DNA of 6,879 nt from positions 1 through 6,879 of the forward strand of contig DBFQ01000024.1 in NCBI GenBank assembly GCA_002294665.1, given 5' to 3'. How positions within the stretch are numbered: position 1 is the stretch's first letter; each line of letters opens with the position of its first letter. The position numbers were made by a program, and so were the translations under genes. The notes under the pieces were generated by a model. That model saw nothing but the letters and a program-made list of their open reading frames with translations, was not told the origin of the DNA and did no database searches. This document shows, piece by piece, positions 1 through 6,131 of this stretch. Source of the DNA: Candidatus Aminicenantes bacterium UBA876 (lineage in GTDB: Bacteria > Acidobacteriota > Aminicenantia > UBA2199).

Positions 1-325
1 GCAACGACTGACTGGCGTTCCAGTGGCTGTACCTCATGGAGTAATCAGAAACAATAAGCCCTGAAATATGGATGGAAGAGGATTCCCGAAAGCGTAGCAG
101 GTCATCGCTCATTTCGTCACCCGGCGCGCCATAGTTGCCGATCAGGGGATAGGTCAGACAGAGTATCTGTCCCCTGTAGGATGGGTCAGTAAGGCTTTCC
201 GGATAGCCTGTCATGGCAGTATTGAAGACAACCTCACCGGCAGAAGGCGTTGCGCTTCCGAAGGATTTTCCGGTGAAACGTGTCCCGTCTTCAAGGGTCA
301 GGGTTACGGGTAGTGCTTCGATCAT
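1..325 (-). CDS. carA: Carbamoyl-phosphate synthase small subunit, N-terminal part (runs off the window)
   Basis: CarA is the glutamine-hydrolysing subunit that feeds ammonia to CarB for cytoplasmic carbamoyl phosphate synthesis (pyrimidine and arginine pathways). The 108 codons present match the family N-terminus in order: LEDGTRF at residues 11-17, GEVVFNTAMTGYPE at 30-43, LTDPSYRGQI at 45-54 and LTYPLIGNYG at 57-66, then a GLIVSDYS block followed by SHWNA near the cut end. The class I glutamine amidotransferase domain with the catalytic Cys-His-Glu lies beyond position 1 and cannot be judged. The ATG at 323-325 is chosen because an in-frame TGA lies six codons upstream and the alignment begins here. 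The ribosome site is weak; only a GGTGAG about 15 bases upstream is seen. The gene has its own promoter at 390-418. It lies 195 bases downstream of the secreted CARDB gene on the same strand. carB would be expected beyond the window but is not seen. Confidence 0.95.
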   Translation of the reverse strand, partial: MIEALPVTLTLEDGTRFTGKSFGSATPSAGEVVFNTAMTGYPESLTDPSYRGQILCLTYPLIGNYGAPGDEMSDDLLRFRESSSIHISGLIVSDYSMRYSHWNASQSL

Positions 326-389
326 GTATCTGATGATTCTATCTCACCGAATGATTTGCAGACAGGAAAGTCAATTTCTCTGTAACCCG

Positions 390-418
390 ATTGTAGGGCC
401 TGGGCTCAAAAATTTCAA
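390..418 (-). promoter_or_regulatory. Sigma70-type promoter for carA
   Basis: On the minus strand TTGAAA (413-418) and TACAAT (390-395) are separated by exactly 17 bases, each one mismatch from the consensus. The predicted start near 383 gives a leader of about 58 bases before the carA ATG. I see no attenuator hairpin or PyrR-type element in that leader. Confidence 0.6.
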
Positions 419-423
419 GGAAA

Positions 424-520
424 TTGACGGAAAACGATGAGACGGCCTTCCTGATCCGCCACATCCTGGACCTTTACCGCACCGAAGGGCTTCCCTCCTT
501 CTTCATGGCCGGCCCGGCTT
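424..520 (+). pseudogene. Short coding-like fragment of unknown origin
   Basis: Between carA and the secreted CARDB gene, one plus-strand frame beginning at a TTG (424) reads ENDETAFLIRHILDLYRTEG and then LPSFFMAGPAS. Third codon positions are almost all G or C, as in real genes of this GC-rich stretch, and the peptide is helix-like and well balanced. Past about 520 the frame only shadows the antisense CARDB gene and stops at 609. An AAGGA (417-421) is too close to the TTG (two bases) to be a good ribosome site. I do not recognise a family. It may be the remnant N-terminus of a gene cut off by the arrival of the CARDB gene, or a chance open frame. Confidence 0.2.
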
Positions 521-1648
521 CTACTCGGCAGGCGGCATCAGGGCGCCGTCGCTGCACTCGAGGGGGAAAGCCACCGGCTTGTCGATCCCGACTTGCAACC
601 AGCCGTTGAAGATATTGTTGCCCTCTTCGGATTCCTCGACTTCATCGTCGGCATCGACCTTGACGGCGAAAGCAAGGCCGACGACGACGGGGACTTGCAC
701 CGGATAATCACTCACCCAGCGCGTCTCGCCGGGTGCCAGGTCAGCCTGGACTGTGATAACCCTTGTTTCCTGCGTGGCCAGAATGATCCTGACCTTGAAC
801 GGCCCCTCGGCCGTTGCCCGGCCGATGTTTCTCACGTAGACATGGAACGTTTCCGGCACGTTTACTGGAGTGTCCACCCGTTTCTCGGAGCAGGCGACCA
901 GGTCGGGCTTGAATCTCAGCCTGGTTGAATGAGCCCTCGCGGCCTCCCTGAGCCTGCGGATGGCAAACGGTGCATCGCTCATGTCGGCGATCCCGGGATC
1001 GGCCATGTACGAGACGCGGATGTTGTATTCTCCGTAGGGGGCGGTGTTACCCGGGTACTCCCCGACCTTCCATGAATACGTCCCGCTGGCCGGCAGGTTT
1101 TCGGCGATCACGCCGAGGAAGCAGCAGGGGTGGCGGTACAGTTGCAGCTGCACCTTGCCGCTCAGGTTGGCCGCGCTCCAACTGATCGTTTTTCCCGAGC
1201 CGCGCGCCCAGGATTCGCCGCCATTGGGCGACACGACGGTGAGGGCGCGGACGGGCGGCGGGGGAGGTGGAGGGGGCGGCGTCGGCGTGACCAGCGAGAA
1301 TATGGCGTCACTCTCATCGACTTCACTGCTGCCGATGGCGCGGACACGCACCTGGTAGCCGCAGCCGGGCGATGCCATGGTGCCATCGGCCAGTTTCCCC
1401 GCCGTCCACAAAAACGGCGAACTTCCCGGAGGCAGGCTGGCGGCGATAGTACCTACCACTGCGCCGTCCCTGACCAGGTTGACGCGCACGTTCTGTGTCA
1501 CATCGACGACAGTCCACTGGATCTGGCAGTTCGGGCGCCCCAGGGGCAGCGACTCTCCCCCGTTGGGCTTGACGACCGTCAGTGTGCCTGCGAAAAGAGA
1601 TCCCATAGCCAATAACAGCAATACTGTAAGTAAAGAAACCTTGTTCAT
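521..1648 (-). CDS. Secreted protein with two Kre9/KNH-like PNGGES modules and a C-terminal CARDB domain
   Basis: A 375-residue protein, probably exported. Residues 1-20 are a signal peptide: MNK, a leucine-rich core, and likely cleavage after the alanine at 20. Two related beta-sandwich modules follow. Module 1 (about 22-120) opens TVVKPNGGES with a conserved Trp at 45. Module 2 (about 136-230) opens TVVSPNGGESW with Trp at 157. This is the look of the Kre9/KNH (Ser-Thr-rich anchored) family. A hinge of nine prolines (124-132) joins them. From about residue 250 (KPDLV) a CARDB domain runs to the acidic EVEESEEGNN near 340, and a tail of about 30 residues ends the protein. CARDB domains are found in bacterial surface and adhesion proteins; the precise role here is unknown. 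No sortase motif, lipobox or catalytic site is visible. The start is fixed by a strong GGGGAGG eight bases upstream. The gene is very GC-rich (78% in 1201-1260). Confidence 0.88.
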   Translation of the reverse strand: MNKVSLLTVLLLLAMGSLFAGTLTVVKPNGGESLPLGRPNCQIQWTVVDVTQNVRVNLVRDGAVVGTIAASLPPGSSPFLWTAGKLADGTMASPGCGYQVRVRAIGSSEVDESDAIFSLVTPTPPPPPPPPPVRALTVVSPNGGESWARGSGKTISWSAANLSGKVQLQLYRHPCCFLGVIAENLPASGTYSWKVGEYPGNTAPYGEYNIRVSYMADPGIADMSDAPFAIRRLREAARAHSTRLRFKPDLVACSEKRVDTPVNVPETFHVYVRNIGRATAEGPFKVRIILATQETRVITVQADLAPGETRWVSDYPVQVPVVVGLAFAVKVDADDEVEESEEGNNIFNGWLQVGIDKPVAFPLECSDGALMPPAE

Positions 1649-1656
1649 GGCAAATT

Positions 1657-1663
1657 CCTCCCC
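1657..1663 (-). promoter_or_regulatory. Strong ribosome binding site for the secreted CARDB gene
   Basis: The minus strand reads GGGGAGG, eight bases before the ATG at 1646-1648. It fixes the start of the 375-residue protein. The second CARDB gene has a similar GGGGAG site (4981-4986) before ATGAACAA, so the two genes share a very similar initiation context. Confidence 0.7.
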
Positions 1664-1900
1664 AAAAAGCGATCACTAATGAATAGTCTTTCTGTGAAAA
1701 AATCTCACGGCCACTTTCAACAAAAAATCAGGGAGCCCGCAATGCCCGCAACTGCAGACAAGAAGCAATAAGGGGTCTTGTATTATGGCCGTATAATTCC
1801 CTAAAAGTTTGTGCGCGCTGATAAAGCCGACAAAGCATCTTCCCGGAGAACCGTGGGCCTCATTCCCGGGCTTTGGATCCCCGTCCTTTTGCGTTTACAT

Positions 1901-1914
1901 GTTTCGCAAGAAAC
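1901..1914 (+). repeat. Small hairpin with GCAA tetraloop
   Basis: GTTTC and GAAAC form a perfect five-pair stem closed by GCAA, a GNRA-type loop when read on the plus strand. Such loops stabilise RNA folds, but a stem this short can arise by chance. Confidence 0.25.
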
Positions 1915-2015
1915 TCAAAAACCGGAATACTTATCTTTCAGGCGGAATAAGCGGGCGAATATCCATCAGACCAATCCGCCATCCCCACCGGTAGCCATCA
2001 TGCAAGACCTGGCTG

Positions 2016-2032
2016 CAGTCTTTCCCAGACTG
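2016..2032. repeat. Inverted repeat CAGTCT-N5-AGACTG
   Basis: A perfect six-pair stem with a five-base loop (TTCCC on plus) lies about 50 bases beyond the helicase stop. No T-run follows on either strand, so it is not a standard intrinsic terminator. It may be an RNA 3' hairpin or a protein-binding palindrome. Confidence 0.3.
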
Positions 2033-2079
2033 TCAAGAATCATCCCTGTGGATTTAAAGCATAAGGCGGGATGAATGTA

Positions 2080-3366
2080 TTATTGAATGACTCTGCTGGT
2101 ATTTTTTCTACAGGACTTTGATCGAGTATTATTGCTTTCTCTGTTTTGCTTTGCTGCGAAAAACTCCTGCTTCCTTCTTTGTTTCTCTTTCTCCCATTCC
2201 CGGTTCTCCTCAATAGTTCTCGGATTATCGGTCTGGGGAAAAGGATTGTCGCTTATTACCGTAATTTTCTGCTTGATCAATTTTTCAATATCTTTGATAA
2301 ACACATTTTCTTCCGGCTCGCAAAGAGAAACGGCATTGCCGTTTTCGCCTGCTCTCCCCGATCTCCCGATCCGGTGAACATACGTTTCCGCAATATTTGG
2401 AATGTCATAATTGATCACATATTTCAATTTATCAATATCTATCCCCCTGGCGGCAATATCGGTTGCCACCAGTACTCTGATCTCTCCGGCCTTAAATTGT
2501 GAAAGAACTTTTTGTCTCTGATTCTGAGCCTTATCACCATGAATGGCAGCGGTTCTTATCTTTTCTCTTTTTAAATTCCGGGTGATCCTGTCGGCGCCGT
2601 GTTTGGTTCTGGAGAACAACAACACCTGGTCGATTTTTTGATCCTTCAGTATATGGAAGAGGAGATCTTTCTTTTTTGATTTATTCGTATAATAGAGGTA
2701 GTGTGAAACCGTCTCAGCAGCGGAAGAGACCGGGCTGACATCAATCTTCCGCGGGTTTGTTAATATTTTCCTTGAAAGTTCTACGATATTGGCCGGCATT
2801 GTCGCAGAAAAGAACAACGATTGTCGTTTTGCCGGTAATTTCCGGATTATCTTTCTGATATCGTGTATGAATCCCATATCAAGCATCCGATCCGCTTCGT
2901 CCAGCACAAAATATTCAATGTCCTTTAATTCGATGTATCCCTGGTCCATCAGGTCCAGAAGCCTGCCGGGTGTCGCGACAAGGATATCTGTGCCTTTCCG
3001 GAGAACATCGGTCTGTTTTCCCTGGGGAACACCGCCGAAAACAACAATATTCTTTATCCCCGTGAATTTCCCATAAATTGAAAAACTCTCACCGATCTGA
3101 ATTGCCAGTTCGCGCGTCGGCGTGATCACGAGTGACTTAACGATACGTCCGCCATTGCTATTGTTTCGAGAAAGATAAAGGTGCTGCAGAATCGGAACGG
3201 CAAAAGCCGCCGTTTTCCCCGTCCCCGTCTGAGCGCTGCCCAGCACATCGTTTCTGTTCAAAATCAATGGAATGGCCTTTGCCTGTATAGGAGTCGGCTT
3301 AACATATTCTTCCTCATTCAAAGCCCGTAAGAGCGGCTCGATAATTCCCAGTTCTTTAAATTTCAT
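2080..3366 (-). CDS. rhlE: ATP-dependent DEAD-box RNA helicase, RhlE type
   Basis: A 428-residue cytoplasmic RNA helicase that unwinds short RNA duplexes using ATP; relatives act in ribosome assembly, RNA decay and cold adaptation. All core motifs are present in order: Phe3 and the Q motif PTPIQ (24-28), motif I AQTGTGKT (45-52), PTREL (83-87), TPGRL (132-136), DEAD (156-159), SAT (187-189), LLFSRTK (249-255), VATDIAARGID (300-310) and HRIGRSGRAG (331-340). After the two RecA-like domains a charged, basic tail (about 380-428) probably holds RNA. The length fits the RhlE group; the exact subfamily name is inferred. The start is an ATG with AGGA ten bases upstream. The gene is transcribed from the divergent promoter at 3434-3462. 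It is far more AT-rich than its neighbours (30% GC in 2641-2700), with many A/T third positions, which suggests separate ancestry. Confidence 0.95.
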   Translation of the reverse strand: MKFKELGIIEPLLRALNEEEYVKPTPIQAKAIPLILNRNDVLGSAQTGTGKTAAFAVPILQHLYLSRNNSNGGRIVKSLVITPTRELAIQIGESFSIYGKFTGIKNIVVFGGVPQGKQTDVLRKGTDILVATPGRLLDLMDQGYIELKDIEYFVLDEADRMLDMGFIHDIRKIIRKLPAKRQSLFFSATMPANIVELSRKILTNPRKIDVSPVSSAAETVSHYLYYTNKSKKKDLLFHILKDQKIDQVLLFSRTKHGADRITRNLKREKIRTAAIHGDKAQNQRQKVLSQFKAGEIRVLVATDIAARGIDIDKLKYVINYDIPNIAETYVHRIGRSGRAGENGNAVSLCEPEENVFIKDIEKLIKQKITVISDNPFPQTDNPRTIEENREWEKEKQRRKQEFFAAKQNRESNNTRSKSCRKNTSRVIQ

Positions 3367-3433
3367 AGGTTACGAATCCTTTCCTGAATAATTGATGATT
3401 TTTCCGGATTTCCCGTAAAGGGTTATTGAAGTT

Positions 3434-3462
3434 ATTATACCATTCTTTCCGGAAAAGACGAA
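3434..3462 (-). promoter_or_regulatory. Promoter of the helicase gene with extended -10
   Basis: On the minus strand TATAAT (3434-3439) is preceded directly by TGG, giving the extended -10 form TGnTATAAT. A weak -35, TTCGTC (3457-3462), sits 17 bases further up. The start is expected near 3427, leaving a leader of about 60 bases. Confidence 0.6.
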
Positions 3463-3507
3463 GCGACGGTTCCAGCCTGCATTTCTTTAGTTGACCGTAG
3501 TCTCGCT
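3462..3507. repeat. Interrupted inverted repeat between the divergent promoters
   Basis: AGCGA (3462-3466) pairs with TCGCT (3503-3507), and the adjoining CGGT (3467-3470) with ACCG (3494-3497), leaving a five-base bulge at 3498-3502. It lies between the helicase and aminotransferase promoters and touches the helicase -35. It could be an operator shared by both genes; it could also be chance. Confidence 0.25.
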
Positions 3508-3529
3508 GCTTCTTTCGTTGCATTGGAAA

Positions 3530-3558
3530 TTCGGACAACACGAAATTACTGGTATAAT
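3530..3558 (+). promoter_or_regulatory. Promoter of the aminotransferase gene with extended -10
   Basis: TGGTATAAT (3550-3558) is a full extended -10 box. A weak -35, TTCGGA (3530-3535), lies 17 bases upstream. Transcription should begin near 3565, about 23 bases before the first ATG. Confidence 0.6.
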
Positions 3559-3587
3559 GAGAAAACTGGATCTTAAAAGGGAAACCC

Positions 3588-4805
3588 ATGATGTCTGATC
3601 TGAATGAAAAATTCGCGCAAATCGGCGTGGAAAACGCGCCGGGCCAGGAAGCACGGCGCAAAGAAGAAAAACTGGATATCCGCGGGGAACCGCTGCCGGG
3701 TATACCGGTGGACTTTTCCCACGGCGATGTCGATGCCCATGAACCGACTCCCGGCGCCTTCGAGGCGTTCCGGAAAGGCTTTGAACGGGGTGCTCCCCAG
3801 GCCTATACGGAGTATCGCGGCGGCCGGCATACCCGCGAAGACGTGGCCGCGAAGCTCGCGGATTTTGCCGCCACAGCCATCGACCCCGATTCCGAGCTGA
3901 TCATCACTCCCGGAACACAAGGCGCCCTGTTTCTGGCCATGGGCGCCCTGGTGGGGCAGGGGGACAAGGTGGCCGTAGTCGAACCCGATTACTTCGCCAA
4001 CCGCAAACTCACGCTGTTTTTCGGTGGAGAAATCGTTCCCGTCCGCATGAATTTTCCGGAAACGGATATGGGTGCCGGCCTGGACCTGGCGGGACTTGAG
4101 GCGGCATTCAAATCTGGTGTAAAGTTGTTCCTCTTCTCCAACCCCAACAATCCCACCGGCGCGATCTACTCCGAAAGTGAAATCCGGACAATCGCTTCCC
4201 TGGCCAGACACCATGACGTTGCGCTGATCGTGGATGAGTTGTACGCCCGGCAGATCTTTGACAACCGGCCGTATACCCACCTCTGTGCACAGCAGGAAAA
4301 ACCGGATACCCTGATCACGATACTCGGGCCCTCAAAAACCGAATCCCTCAGTGGTTTCCGGCTGGGCGCGGCGTTCGGATCCCCTCACATCATCGACCGC
4401 ATGGAGCGGCTTCAGGCCATTGTTTCTCTGCGGGCGGGAGGCTACAGCCAGCCGGTACTGGACACCTGGTTCAACGAACCGCATGGCTGGATGGAAAAAC
4501 GAACCGCGGCCCACCAGGCCATCCGCGACGACCTGCTGAGGATCCTCCGGTCCACTGACGGCGTAAAGGTCCGCACCACCGAAGGCGGCAGCTATCTGTT
4601 CATCCAGCTTCCTCCCATGGATGTTTCCATGCAGGATTTTGTCAAGATCACACGTCGGCTGACCGGCGTTGCGGTCACACCGGGCACGGAGTTCGGCCCC
4701 GGGTTCACAGACTGGTTCCGCATCAATTTTTCACAGGACCACAAGGCCGCGACAGAAGCGATGGAAAGGGTGCTGACCGTTTTCGAGAGGTATCGTTCGG
4801 CATGA
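3588..4805 (+). CDS. PLP-dependent aminotransferase, class I/II fold
   Basis: A 405-residue cytoplasmic fold-type I enzyme that should move an amino group between an amino acid and a 2-oxo acid through pyridoxal phosphate; the substrate cannot be told from sequence. Visible landmarks: GTQGAL (109-114) for cofactor phosphate binding, NPNNPTG (185-191), Asp216 and Tyr219 in DELY for the pyridine ring, Lys250 in GPSKTESLSGFRLG as the Schiff-base lysine with Arg258 beside it, and Arg378 in WFRINF, the usual carboxylate-binding arginine. An N-terminal block GDVDAHEPTPG (46-56) and QAYTEYRGG (71-79) mark a distinct subgroup that I recall only as unassigned aminotransferases. The gene begins with two ATGs; AGGG at 3578-3581 is six bases from the first and nine from the second, so either may serve. 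It appears to be a single-gene unit with its own promoter. It is GC-rich (67% in 3901-3960). Confidence 0.93.
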   Translation: MMSDLNEKFAQIGVENAPGQEARRKEEKLDIRGEPLPGIPVDFSHGDVDAHEPTPGAFEAFRKGFERGAPQAYTEYRGGRHTREDVAAKLADFAATAIDPDSELIITPGTQGALFLAMGALVGQGDKVAVVEPDYFANRKLTLFFGGEIVPVRMNFPETDMGAGLDLAGLEAAFKSGVKLFLFSNPNNPTGAIYSESEIRTIASLARHHDVALIVDELYARQIFDNRPYTHLCAQQEKPDTLITILGPSKTESLSGFRLGAAFGSPHIIDRMERLQAIVSLRAGGYSQPVLDTWFNEPHGWMEKRTAAHQAIRDDLLRILRSTDGVKVRTTEGGSYLFIQLPPMDVSMQDFVKITRRLTGVAVTPGTEFGPGFTDWFRINFSQDHKAATEAMERVLTVFERYRSA

Positions 4806-4916
4806 AAAACAAATAGAACCCATCGCCCCGATAATCGCAGCCAGGAAAAACAACAACAGCAGCGGCAGGATCACATAGCCTTCCTTCCGGATATGCGCTT
4901 TCCGAACTCGTGACAA
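4806..4916 (-). pseudogene. Probable remnant N-terminus of phosphatidylserine decarboxylase
   Basis: Read on the minus strand from a TTG at 4914-4916, the frame gives RKAHIRKEGYVILPLLLL and then a further hydrophobic run FFLAAIIG. Bacterial short-form phosphatidylserine decarboxylases typically begin with an [IV]-A-[RK]-E-G-[YW] motif followed by a membrane segment, which this resembles. After about 37 codons the frame enters the antisense of the aminotransferase 3' end and stops at 4731. No catalytic domain or GST-type self-cleavage site follows, so a working enzyme is not encoded. No ribosome site precedes the TTG, and the nearby ATG (about 4922) is in another frame. It could instead be a small single-pass membrane protein or chance. 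The family call is from memory of the motif only. Confidence 0.35.
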
Positions 4917-4924
4917 GGCTTTTT
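4877..4924 (+). terminator. Possible intrinsic terminator behind the aminotransferase gene
   Basis: AGCCTT (4877-4882) pairs with AAGGCT (4915-4920), and a T-run occupies 4920-4924. Inside, TTC and GGA (split by one C) can pair with TCCGAA, extending the stem. The loop is long and the T-run short, so efficiency is uncertain. It overlaps the decarboxylase-like remnant. Confidence 0.35.
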
Positions 4925-4995
4925 CATTTTGGCACCAGCGAAATTGAGATCTGAGAATTCATTCCTTCATATTATCTTTTGGGGAGTATCCAATT

Positions 4996-5841
4996 ATGAA
5001 CAAATCTTCAATTATTGCTTTGGCCGCCTTGATTATTTTTACATCGGGTCAATCAATCCAGGGAGGACCGGAACAGCAGGTTCTTCCGCAGCGGCCCAAA
5101 CCGGTGAATCCCGGGCCGGTTCTGGCAGAGTTGCCCGACCTGGTCCCATATATGTATATTGAGAAACCCCACTGGCCCCGCGAGAAACAGTACACCGTCT
5201 TTTTAACCGTGTCCAATAAAGGCAACGGGGATGTCCGCTACGACGGTCCGTCAGAGTGGATCATCTATCAGGTCCGGGTGGGGCACCTGAACCATGAAAG
5301 AAAAACCACATCTTATCAACTGGCGGCCGGCCGGTGGTATTCCAGCGGTATCCATCTTTTCCGGGTCTTTGACCTGAAACCCGGCAACTACACCATCACC
5401 TGCCAGATGGATCCCCGGAATTTCATACCGGAAAGCAATGAAAACAACAATACCGCGACACTCCGACTTACAATCGACAAGCCGGATCTGATATCAAGAG
5501 ACCCGCGCTTTAACTCGGATTCCAGTGGTCAGAAATTGATGATCTCCCTTATAAACATTGGCGGCCCCTGCCTTGCGAAAAAGGATGTTGTGATCGCCCG
5601 GATTTTCAGACCGGACAAGAGCTTTGTGGATGTCGCATTAAATCGGGAGCACGATTTCACCGGCATGTCCACAAATGTCAAATTGTTTGATGCCGGAGTC
5701 CTTACACCAGGCAATTACCCCATTCTGGTCCAGATGGATCCCACCAACTACTACAATGAGTCCAACGAAAACAACAACCAAAAAACCTACACTTTACGAA
5801 TTGTGGGTCTTCAAAATAAAACCATCCAGAAGAAATTCTGA
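4996..5841 (+). CDS. Secreted protein with two tandem CARDB repeats
   Basis: A 281-residue protein with an N-terminal export signal (MNKSS, then a hydrophobic stretch at 6-15; cleavage likely between residues 18 and 24) and a proline-rich linker up to about 45. Two CARDB domains follow. The first begins PDLV at 47-50 and ends with QMDPRNFIPESNENNN (137-152). The second begins PDLI at 163-166 and ends with QMDPTNYYNESNENNN (246-261). The acidic Asn-rich ends are the family hallmark. CARDB domains are seven-stranded beta-sandwiches in cell-surface proteins; no catalytic residues, anchor or lipobox are seen, and the function is unknown. GGGGAG (4981-4986) lies nine bases before the ATG and fixes the start. 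No clear promoter pair was found, though TATTAT at about 4970-4975 could be a -10. The gene converges with the lapA-like gene, with 26 bases between them. Confidence 0.88.
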   Translation: MNKSSIIALAALIIFTSGQSIQGGPEQQVLPQRPKPVNPGPVLAELPDLVPYMYIEKPHWPREKQYTVFLTVSNKGNGDVRYDGPSEWIIYQVRVGHLNHERKTTSYQLAAGRWYSSGIHLFRVFDLKPGNYTITCQMDPRNFIPESNENNNTATLRLTIDKPDLISRDPRFNSDSSGQKLMISLINIGGPCLAKKDVVIARIFRPDKSFVDVALNREHDFTGMSTNVKLFDAGVLTPGNYPILVQMDPTNYYNESNENNNQKTYTLRIVGLQNKTIQKKF

Positions 5842-5867
5842 AAGCGAGTCGAATGAAGGGAGACGGC

Positions 5868-6074
5868 TCAACGGTTGATTTTCTTGAATGTGACGTTGCT
5901 GCGCAACAGCCAGCCGATGACCACTCCCACGGCGACGAACACCACGACCACCAGCGCCCGCGACATGGACAAGTTCCACAACAGAAAATGAATTTCCACA
6001 ACCGTGGCGTTCTGCAGCACAAACAGCACGACAAAAGCCACGGCCACCAGGACCAATATCAGTTTGCCTTTCAT
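5868..6074 (-). CDS. Small LapA/DUF1049 family inner-membrane protein
   Basis: A 68-residue protein with two membrane segments (about 5-21 and 40-57) and a basic tail. The pattern VLFVLQN (16-22), then V-x-I-x-F-L-x-W (26-33), then MSRALVVVVF and GVVIGWLL (50-57) is that of the LapA domain (DUF1049). In E. coli LapA (YciS) is encoded next to LapB and linked to lipopolysaccharide control; no lapB is seen here, so the role is uncertain. The ATG at 6072-6074 is preferred because the family alignment starts there. The frame stays open up to a TTG at 6120-6122, but that would add 16 residues unlike the family. A strong AGGAGG (6108-6113) lies 33 bases too far upstream of the chosen ATG; only GGCGGTG lies close by. 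It is on the same strand as, and 57 bases after, the pRiA4b-like gene and may share its transcript. Confidence 0.8.
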   Translation of the reverse strand: MKGKLILVLVAVAFVVLFVLQNATVVEIHFLLWNLSMSRALVVVVFVAVGVVIGWLLRSNVTFKKINR

Positions 6075-6131
6075 GACACCGCCGATTATTGAGTAAACGT
6101 AGTTCGGCCTCCTGGCATCCAAAGCATCCCC

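Larger units (their letters stand above)
1649..2079. other. Gap of 431 bases with no recognised gene
   Basis: This gap lies behind the helicase stop and in front of the secreted CARDB gene. It must hold the latter's promoter, but no pair of -35/-10 boxes stands out on the minus strand. An inverted repeat GTGA-N8-TCAC (1694-1697 and 1705-1708, with AAAAAATC-like sequence between) lies about 45-60 bases before the CARDB start and could be an operator. A TATAAT at 1792-1797 on the plus strand has no matching -35. The longest open frame (plus, 1811-2074) has no good start site and no recognisable family. Two small hairpins (1901-1914 and 2016-2032) are listed separately. No tRNA, rRNA or riboswitch class could be matched by eye. 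Confidence 0.4.

Noticed and set aside
593..1615. Several overlapping open frames on both strands within the secreted CARDB gene
   Set aside because: Low-complexity Arg/Gly/Pro-rich shadows of a GC-rich gene; none has a good ribosome site or family resemblance.
1693..1709. CRP-like site TGTGA...TCAC
   Set aside because: The gap between half-sites is seven bases or more and not six, and the right half lacks the final A; listed only as an inverted repeat.
1811..2074. An 87-codon plus-strand frame in the gap behind the helicase
   Set aside because: No ribosome site, no hydrophobic or conserved pattern, and mixed codon bias; treated as non-coding.
3573..4280. A 235-codon open frame on the minus strand opposite the aminotransferase
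   Set aside because: It is antisense to a gene with complete catalytic motifs. It arises from GC-rich codon bias and shows no recognisable protein features.
5853..6092. Histidine-rich plus-strand frame opposite the lapA-like gene
   Set aside because: The His/Asp/Gln richness is the expected antisense of Val/Leu codons in membrane segments.
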